Shown here: positions 1 to 7,319 of the stretch, piece after piece
Layout: each line of letters begins with the position of its first letter
Numbering within the stretch: the first letter of the stretch is position 1
Source of the DNA: Bacillota bacterium
Lineage (GTDB): Bacteria; Bacillota_A; Clostridia; Lutisporales; Lutisporaceae
Assembly (NCBI GenBank): GCA_022706865.1
Contig: JAKJBT010000081.1
Coordinates: 1 to 7,319, forward strand
Reading direction: 5' to 3'
DNA length: 7,319 nucleotides
Program-made: the position numbers and the translations under genes
The notes under the pieces: model-generated
The model's database searches: none
The model's input: only the letters and a program-made list of their open reading frames with translations
What the model was told of the DNA's origin: nothing

Positions 1-1142
1 GCAGAATCATATGCCACAAGCACTGCAGCGCAAATGAAGATTATCGGTGCCACTGTAGAGAGCATTCCTACTCCAAGGCCGCTTATTATTGTAGTAGCAG
101 GCCCTGTTCCTGACTGTTGGGCAATTTTCTTTACATACTTATAGTCGGAAGAAGTATATACTTCCGATATAAATCCGATTATCGATCCTGCAGCAAGCCC
201 TGCGGCAACTGCCCAGAAGGCATCCAGATTGCCGAACATATAACGGCTTAGTATAAAAGATGCCAGAACTACGATTATCGAGCTCCCATAGGTTCCTCTG
301 CTGAGAGCGCTCTGCGGGTTGCTCTTTTCATCGGTCTTTACAAAAGAAGTTCCTATAATCGAAGCTACTATACCTATAGCGGACAAAAGCATAGGGAATA
401 AGACTCCTTCAATCTTTCCGGCATATACTATCGCACCAAGAGTTATTGCAGAAATTATCGAGCCTACATATGATTCAAACAAGTCAGCTCCCATACCGGC
501 TACGTCACCTACGTTGTCGCCTACATTATCGGCTATAACTGCCGGATTTCTCGGGTCGTCCTCAGGTATGCCGGCTTCCACCTTTCCTACAAGGTCGGCA
601 CCAACGTCAGCAGCTTTTGTATATATTCCGCCGCCTACACGTGCAAACAAAGCAATTGAACTTGCACCCAAGCCAAAACCTGTCACAATATTTGCATCTC
701 TAATAAATACATATAAAATTCCTAAACCCAGAAGGCCTAAGCCTACAACACACATGCCCATTACAGCTCCGCCCCTGAATGCGATCCCGAGAGCTTCATT
801 CTGGCCTTTCTGTGCGGCGTTTGCCGTTCTGGCATTTGCCTTTGTTGCCACCTGCATTCCAAAATAACCTGCAAGTATGGAGCAGCATGCCCCGGCGACA
901 AAGCATAATGCCGTCAGCCAGCTTTTGAGGAATATTCCGATTATTATTGCCAATACAATAATAAATACAACAAGTACCTTATATTCCCTGAATAGAAATG
1001 CCATTGCCCCTTCATGGATAAAGCCCATTATTTCTCTCATCCTATTGTTTCCGGGGTCTTTCTTTGTAATACTGTTTGCTAAGAACCCTGCAAAAACCAG
1101 AGCAAGTACTCCTGACAGCGGAGCCAGAATCAATAAATCCAT
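1..1142 (-). CDS. hppA: Membrane-bound ion-translocating pyrophosphatase, N-terminal 380 residues (runs off left edge)
   Basis: This integral membrane enzyme hydrolyses cytoplasmic pyrophosphate to two phosphates and pumps H+ and/or Na+ outward. The reading frame stays open from the ATG at 1142 to the window edge, giving 380 residues, roughly the first half of a family whose members are usually 650-720 residues or longer. Hallmark motifs visible are the PPi/Mg2+ site [11 protein letters not shown] (residues 179-189) and [12 protein letters not shown] (205-216). Hydrophobic segments lie at about 2-22, 54-72, 78-95, 124-147, 225-242, 248-268, 285-302, 308-328 and 349-375. The sequence GADLFESY places Glu at residue 223, a position (6.53) associated with Na+-pumping and K+-independent H+ enzymes; K+-dependent H+ pumps have it four residues later. 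The residue deciding K+ dependence lies outside the window. An AGGAGGG ribosome binding site at 1151-1157, 8 bases from the ATG, fixes the start. It lies 104 bases downstream of secG, so cotranscription is possible but unproven. Confidence 0.95.
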   Translation of the reverse strand, partial: MDLLILAPLSGVLALVFAGFLANSITKKDPGNNRMREIMGFIHEGAMAFLFREYKVLVVFIIVLAIIIGIFLKSWLTALCFVAGACCSILAGYFGMQVATKANARTANAAQKGQNEALGIAFRGGAVMGMCVVGLGLLGLGILYVFIRDANIVTGFGLGASSIALFARVGGGIYTKAADVGADLVGKVEAGIPEDDPRNPAVIADNVGDNVGDVAGMGADLFESYVGSIISAITLGAIVYAGKIEGVLFPMLLSAIGIVASIIGTSFVKTDEKSNPQSALSRGTYGSSIIVVLASFILSRYMFGNLDAFWAVAAGLAAGSIIGFISEVYTSSDYKYVKKIAQQSGTGPATTIISGLGVGMLSTVAPIIFICAAVLVAYDS

Positions 1143-1173
1143 CCGAATAACCCTCCTAATACATAAATGTGAT

Positions 1174-1189
1174 ATACTGTAATACTGTA
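1174..1189. repeat. Tandem perfect 8-bp repeat ATACTGTA x2 upstream of hppA
   Basis: The octamer ATACTGTA occurs twice head to tail between the secG-side hairpin and the hppA ribosome binding site. Each unit contains TACTGTA, which is palindromic apart from its central base, so the pair looks like two adjacent symmetric half-sites. The position, 32-47 bases upstream of the hppA start codon, would suit an operator. I do not recognise a specific regulator, and chance is possible in AT-rich DNA. Confidence 0.4.
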
Positions 1190-1203
1190 TACACGAAATA
1201 TTG

Positions 1204-1239
1204 ATAATATAGCCCAACACAAAGTCAGGCTATCATTAT
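1204..1239 (-). terminator. Hairpin between secG and hppA; weak terminator candidate
   Basis: The arms ATAAT-ATAGCC (1204-1214) and GGCTAT-C-ATTAT (1228-1239) pair over 11 bp with one bulged base around a 13-base loop. It begins 7 bases past the secG stop codon. There is no clear U-tract on the minus-strand side (the bases after the stem read CAATATTTCG), so it may be a leaky terminator, an mRNA 3'-end stabiliser, or a processing element rather than an efficient stop. Confidence 0.35.
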
Positions 1240-1246
1240 TGAAATA

Positions 1247-1477
1247 TTATTTTACAAGTACCAGTACAATCGATAAAACCATGAACAGAATTGCACTTGC
1301 TGTTGTCAGTTTAGAAAACAATGCTTCGTAGCCTTTGCTTGCTTTCTTTCCGAAAAGCTGTTCCGCACCTCCCGCTATTGAACCGGACAGTCCGGCGCTC
1401 CTTCCCGGCTGCAGAAGCACACTTACAATCAATACCAAACAAACAACGTACTGTAAAATCACTAAGGGTACTCTCAC
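1247..1477 (-). CDS. secG: Preprotein translocase subunit SecG
   Basis: SecG is the small accessory subunit of the SecYEG channel and supports SecA-driven protein export across the cytoplasmic membrane. The 76-residue product has the family layout: a membrane segment at about 4-22, the conserved cytoplasmic stretch with LLQPGRSAGLSGSIAGG and EQLFGK (21-44), and a second membrane segment at about 57-75. The length matches the usual 70-80 residues. I chose the GTG start at 1477 because a GGGAGGTG ribosome binding site ends 6 bases before it. An in-frame GTG at 1486 would give 79 residues, but it lies inside that ribosome binding site. The gene sits downstream of eno, a common arrangement in Firmicutes, separated by 269 bases with a hairpin and its own promoter candidates. 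It is therefore probably not simply read through from the glycolytic operon. Confidence 0.93.
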   Translation of the reverse strand: MRVPLVILQYVVCLVLIVSVLLQPGRSAGLSGSIAGGAEQLFGKKASKGYEALFSKLTTASAILFMVLSIVLVLVK

Positions 1478-1600
1478 TCCCTGCACCTCCCATCTTCATC
1501 CAGATCATCCGTTTGTGCCAAAAGAACGTGCATTTATTGCTATCCATTCGCTCTTTCCGCTATTATTCGCATAATTATCAGGAAAAATTCTACAGACACC

Positions 1601-1629
1601 ATTTTAACACAAAGGCTGATAAAATACAA
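1601..1629 (-). promoter_or_regulatory. Candidate secG promoter (extended -10)
   Basis: On the minus strand TTGTAT (1629-1624) is followed after 17 bases by TAAAAT (1606-1601), and the -10 is preceded by TG one base upstream (TGTTAAAAT), an extended -10 element. The -35 matches the consensus at only 3 of 6 positions and overlaps the 3' arm of the hairpin at 1628-1659. Transcription would start near 1594, giving a secG leader of about 117 bases. This is inference from sequence pattern only. Confidence 0.4.
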
Positions 1630-1659
1630 TAATGGGATGAAATAATCTCACCCATTATT
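1628..1659 (-). terminator. Likely rho-independent terminator of the glycolytic operon, downstream of eno
   Basis: Perfect 9-bp arms AATAATGGG and CCCATTATT (1651-1659 and 1628-1636 on the minus strand) are extended inward by TGA/TCA with one bulged T, giving about 12 bp around a 7-base loop. The following minus-strand bases GTATTTTATC are T-rich but not a clean T-run, so termination strength is uncertain. It lies 88 bases past the eno stop codon. Between the stop and this hairpin there is also a small GCCTT/AAGGC stem (1730-1746) directly after the stop, with no T-run of its own. The 5' arm overlaps a candidate -10 box at 1657-1662. Confidence 0.55.
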
Positions 1660-1684
1660 ATAACACATATTTTTTAATTGTATA
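1657..1684 (-). promoter_or_regulatory. Second candidate secG promoter overlapping the eno terminator hairpin
   Basis: On the minus strand TATACA (1684-1679) is followed after 16 bases by a perfect TATAAT (1662-1657) preceded by TG one base upstream (TGTTATAAT). The -10 box shares bases with the hairpin's 5' arm, and a transcript starting near 1650 would begin inside the hairpin. It would therefore not carry the complete stem. Either this or the candidate at 1601-1629 could drive secG. Confidence 0.35.
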
Positions 1685-1746
1685 GCACTTTAAGATTAAA
1701 AATTCAGCTCCGCGGCATCTTTTTATCAGGCCTTTTACGCCAAGGC

Positions 1747-3814
<2,068 letters not shown>

Positions 3815-3830
3815 AATCTCATCCTCCTAA

Positions 3831-5015
3831 TTACTTATTCTCTATTGCCTCTATCCCGGGAAGCACCTTGCCCTCGATAAATTCAAGAGAAGCCCCTCCT
3901 CCTGTAGATATGTGCGTCATCTTATCTGCAAAGCCAAGCTGTTCAACAGCTGCAGCCGAGTCACCGCCGCCGATGATTGTTGTCCCTGTACATTCAGCCA
4001 TAGCTTTTGCCAATTCAAAGGTGCCCTTTGCAAAATTCGGCATTTCAAATACACCCATTGGGCCATTCCATATAACTGTCCTTGCGTTCTTGACAATTTC
4101 AGAGAAGATTTTTCTTGTATCCTCTCCAATATCCATACCCATCATATCTTTTGGAATCATAGCAACCGGCACAGTTTTTTTCGGTGCATCATTGCTGAAT
4201 TCAGAAGCAACGACCGTATCAACGGGGAGCAGCAATTTCACGCCTTTTGTTTCCGCTTTTTTCAGCAGTTCACCTGCCAGCTCTGCTTTATCGGCTTCAA
4301 ATATGGACTTTCCTATCTCATAACCCATTGCCCCGAAGAAGGTATAGGCCATACCCCCGCCAATCAGAAGAGTATCAACCTTATCCATCAGGTTCTCTAT
4401 TACGCCGATCTTGTCTGAGACCTTTGCTCCGCCTAATATTGCAACAAAAGGCCTTTCCGGAGCAGTCAGAGCCTTGCCCATTATATCCAGCTCTTTCTTT
4501 ATCAGGAATCCAACGGCAGACGGCAGGTATTCTGCAATGCCTGCTGTTGTGGCATGAGCTCTGTGTGCGGTGCCGAAAGCATCGTTTACATATATATCTC
4601 CCAGAGATGCAAGCTTTTTTGAAAACCCTTTGTCGTTCTTTTCTTCCTCCTCATAGAATCTGACGTTTTCAAGCAGCATCACATCCCCTTCCTTGAGGCT
4701 TTCTGTCATTGCCTGTACCGCATCCCCGATCACATCACCGGCGAGTCTTACTTCGGCTCCAAGTTTCTCGGACAATCTCTCAGCCACCGGCTTCAGAGAA
4801 TATTTCATATTAAACTTTCCCTTGGGCCTTCCAAGGTGCGACATTAAAATGACCTTTGCATTATGCTCCCTCAGATACCTGATTGTCGGAAGCGCTTCCC
4901 TTATTCTTCTGTCATCCGTGATAGTGCCGTTTTCATCTAAGGGCACATTAAAGTCTACTCTTACCAGCACCTTTTTACCGTCAACATCGATTTCCTGTAT
5001 GGACTTTTTATTCAT
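3831..5015 (-). CDS. pgk: Phosphoglycerate kinase
   Basis: This enzyme transfers the acyl phosphate of 1,3-bisphosphoglycerate to ADP, giving ATP and 3-phosphoglycerate. The 394-residue two-domain protein carries the N-terminal substrate motif RVDFNVPLD (19-27), basic residues around 36-37, MSHLGRPKG (58-66), Arg119, HRAH (151-154), the nucleotide-side GGAKVSDK (195-202), WNGPMGVFE (316-324), GGGDSA (349-354) and TGGGASLEF (371-379). I chose the ATG at 5015 because AGGAGG lies at 5025-5030 with 9-base spacing and the product then begins [11 protein letters not shown], as in relatives. An in-frame ATG at 5036 would add seven residues, but its codons would include that ribosome binding site, so it is unlikely. 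The gap stop lies 31 bases upstream. The protein is not fused to tpiA, unlike the pgk-tpi fusion seen in Thermotoga. Confidence 0.98.
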   Translation of the reverse strand: MNKKSIQEIDVDGKKVLVRVDFNVPLDENGTITDDRRIREALPTIRYLREHNAKVILMSHLGRPKGKFNMKYSLKPVAERLSEKLGAEVRLAGDVIGDAVQAMTESLKEGDVMLLENVRFYEEEEKNDKGFSKKLASLGDIYVNDAFGTAHRAHATTAGIAEYLPSAVGFLIKKELDIMGKALTAPERPFVAILGGAKVSDKIGVIENLMDKVDTLLIGGGMAYTFFGAMGYEIGKSIFEADKAELAGELLKKAETKGVKLLLPVDTVVASEFSNDAPKKTVPVAMIPKDMMGMDIGEDTRKIFSEIVKNARTVIWNGPMGVFEMPNFAKGTFELAKAMAECTGTTIIGGGDSAAAVEQLGFADKMTHISTGGGASLEFIEGKVLPGIEAIENK

Positions 5016-5046
5016 CACAAGAATCCTCCTAATCAATGATGATTCC

Positions 5047-7087
<2,041 letters not shown>

Positions 7088-7103
7088 CACCATTACTCCC
7101 ATG

Positions 7104-7139
7104 GTCATATTTTGTCCCGTATTATATGATAACGTCCCG
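7104..7139 (-). promoter_or_regulatory. CggR operator, two direct repeats 20 bp apart
   Basis: On the minus strand CGGGAC occurs at 7139-7134 and again at 7119-7114, exactly 20 bp apart. The characterised B. subtilis operator is CGGGAC-N6-TGTC-N4-CGGGAC-N6-TGTC, which has the same 20-bp period. Here the second repeat ends with TGAC (7107-7104) in the TGTC position, while the first has the degenerate ATAT. The site lies just downstream of the predicted transcription start and 17 bases before the cggR start codon. A bound CggR tetramer would then block elongation or promoter escape. Confidence 0.88.
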
Positions 7140-7148
7140 ATTAATTAA

Positions 7149-7177
7149 ATTATATTATATACATGTTCCAATTTCAA
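7149..7177 (-). promoter_or_regulatory. Sigma-A-type promoter of the cggR-gap-pgk-tpiA-eno operon
   Basis: On the minus strand TTGAAA (7177-7172) is followed after exactly 17 bases by a perfect TATAAT (7154-7149). The predicted start is near 7142, only a few bases before the first CggR half-site, giving a leader of about 55 bases. The surrounding AT-rich spacer fits a strong vegetative promoter. Position and operator context make this the most convincing promoter in the window. Confidence 0.82.
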
Positions 7178-7198
7178 TATATTATTGTATTATTTGTG

Positions 7199-7227
7199 AT
7201 TATCGTGTGATAATGTCACCTTGTAAA
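7199..7227 (-). promoter_or_regulatory. Possible outward-facing promoter within the IS end, reading toward cggR
   Basis: On the minus strand TTTACA (7227-7222) is followed after 17 bases by GATAAT (7204-7199); each box matches consensus at 5 of 6 positions. It would fire from inside the putative IS end toward the glycolytic operon, starting near 7192, upstream of the native promoter. It overlaps the terminal repeats, so transposase binding could occlude it. This is a sequence-pattern prediction only. Confidence 0.35.
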
Positions 7228-7248
7228 CTATCGTGATAAAATGTCACT
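7201..7248. repeat. Pair of 20-bp imperfect direct repeats, TATCGTG...ATGTCAC type
   Basis: The segments 7201-7220 and 7229-7248 match at 16 of 20 positions when aligned without gaps; both begin TATCGTG and end AATGTCAC plus one base. They are spaced 28 bp start to start. Internally each carries GTGA and TCAC inverted arms, and 7199-7214 is a perfect ATTATC/GATAAT inverted repeat around GTGT. A looser third copy may lie at 7261-7279 (GTG..TAATGTCC). They probably bind the transposase, or a regulator if this is not an IS. Confidence 0.7.
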
Positions 7249-7272
7249 ATGAAGAATGAGGTGCATTATCTA

Positions 7273-7319
7273 ATGTCCCAAAATCAATTGACTCGTTTTG
7301 CTGTATTAACTAAACTAAT
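7273..7319 (+). CDS. Start of a probable transposase (ISNCY/IS1202-like), 15 codons visible
   Basis: The ATG at 7273 opens a frame reading MSQNQLTRFAVLTKL to the window edge. The MSQ-(K/N)-x-L-x-R-(F/Y)-x-V-L pattern resembles the N-termini of ISNCY/IS1202-type DDE transposases, which continue into a helix-turn-helix. Too little is visible for certainty. GAGGTG at 7258-7263 gives a well-spaced ribosome binding site (9 bases). An in-frame ATG at 7249 would add eight residues but lacks a good ribosome binding site and directly abuts the second terminal repeat. It is transcribed divergently from the glycolytic operon. Confidence 0.5.
   Translation, partial: MSQNQLTRFAVLTKL

Larger units (their letters stand above)
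7195..7319 (+). mobile_element. Probable left end of an insertion sequence (ISNCY/IS1202-like), cut by window edge
   Basis: Repeated motifs beginning around TGTGATTATCG at 7195 are followed by a short leader and the start of a transposase-like ORF at 7273. Multiple terminal and subterminal copies of a binding motif next to a transposase start are typical of IS ends. The exact tip, any target duplication and the right end cannot be seen. An alternative is an ordinary divergent gene with operator repeats in its promoter. The call rests on the N-terminal protein resemblance plus the repeats. Confidence 0.5.

Noticed and set aside
319..867. Plus-strand open frame of 182 codons
   Set aside because: It lies antisense to hppA, which has clear catalytic motifs; its translation is rich in Pro, Ser, Thr and Ala with no family resemblance, typical of an antisense shadow.
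877..1182. Plus-strand open frame of 101 codons
   Set aside because: Antisense to the hppA N-terminus and its ribosome binding site; no ribosome binding site or recognisable product.
1311..1547. Minus-strand 78-codon frame overlapping secG
   Set aside because: It occupies a different frame from secG over most of its length and shows no family features; kept only as a possible leader-ORF remark.
1730..1746. Short GCCTT/AAGGC hairpin right after the eno stop as the main terminator
   Set aside because: Only 5 bp and followed by A-rich rather than T-rich sequence on the minus strand; the hairpin at 1628-1659 is stronger.
1478..1746. Possible tRNA, tmRNA or riboswitch between eno and secG
   Set aside because: No cloverleaf arms, T-loop consensus, terminal CCA or known aptamer motif seen on either strand.
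5016..5036. Upstream ATG start for pgk
   Set aside because: Its codons would contain the AGGAGG ribosome binding site, and the added residues do not match other phosphoglycerate kinases; the ATG at 5015 fits better.
7088..7108. Upstream ATG start for cggR
   Set aside because: It would begin within the CggR operator and has no ribosome binding site; the ATG at 7087 has one and aligns with known CggR N-termini.

Overview
The window holds a Firmicutes-type glycolytic operon, all on the minus strand. In transcription order it reads cggR (central glycolytic gene regulator), gap, pgk, tpiA, eno, then secG, and then the first 380 codons of a membrane-bound ion-pumping pyrophosphatase (hppA) that runs off the left edge. 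The gene order, the moderately low GC, the strong AGGAGG ribosome binding sites and the CggR operator all point to a low-GC Gram-positive anaerobe, most likely a member of Clostridia. The species cannot be named from this sequence alone.

Layout in transcription order, from right to left. At 7195-7319 there is a probable left end of an insertion sequence: repeated TATCGTG..ATGTCAC motifs followed by the first codons of a plus-strand ORF resembling ISNCY/IS1202-type transposases. At 7149-7177 lies a near-consensus promoter (TTGAAA, 17 bp, TATAAT). Immediately downstream, at 7104-7139, is a two-repeat CggR operator with CGGGAC half-sites exactly 20 bp apart. cggR and gap follow with a single base between them. 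pgk, tpiA and eno then follow with gaps of 31, 16 and 28 bases. After eno comes a 269-base intergenic region carrying a strong hairpin and two candidate extended -10 promoters for secG. A second, weaker hairpin and a tandem 8-bp repeat separate secG from hppA.

How the genes work together: GapA, Pgk, TpiA and Eno form the triose-phosphate half of glycolysis. CggR represses the operon and is released by fructose-1,6-bisphosphate in the characterised Bacillus system. Phosphoglycerate mutase, which would normally sit between tpiA and eno, is absent here and must be encoded elsewhere. SecG belongs to the SecYEG protein translocon and is a frequent neighbour of eno. The pyrophosphatase recovers energy from PPi as an ion gradient. 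Its residue pattern favours the Na+-pumping (or K+-independent) subclass, which would suit an anaerobe with PPi-linked metabolism.

Most of the window is well-understood housekeeping DNA. The least ordinary parts are the mobile-element boundary just upstream of the glycolytic promoter, the missing gpm, and the regulatory architecture between eno, secG and hppA. I see no evidence of a wholly new system.
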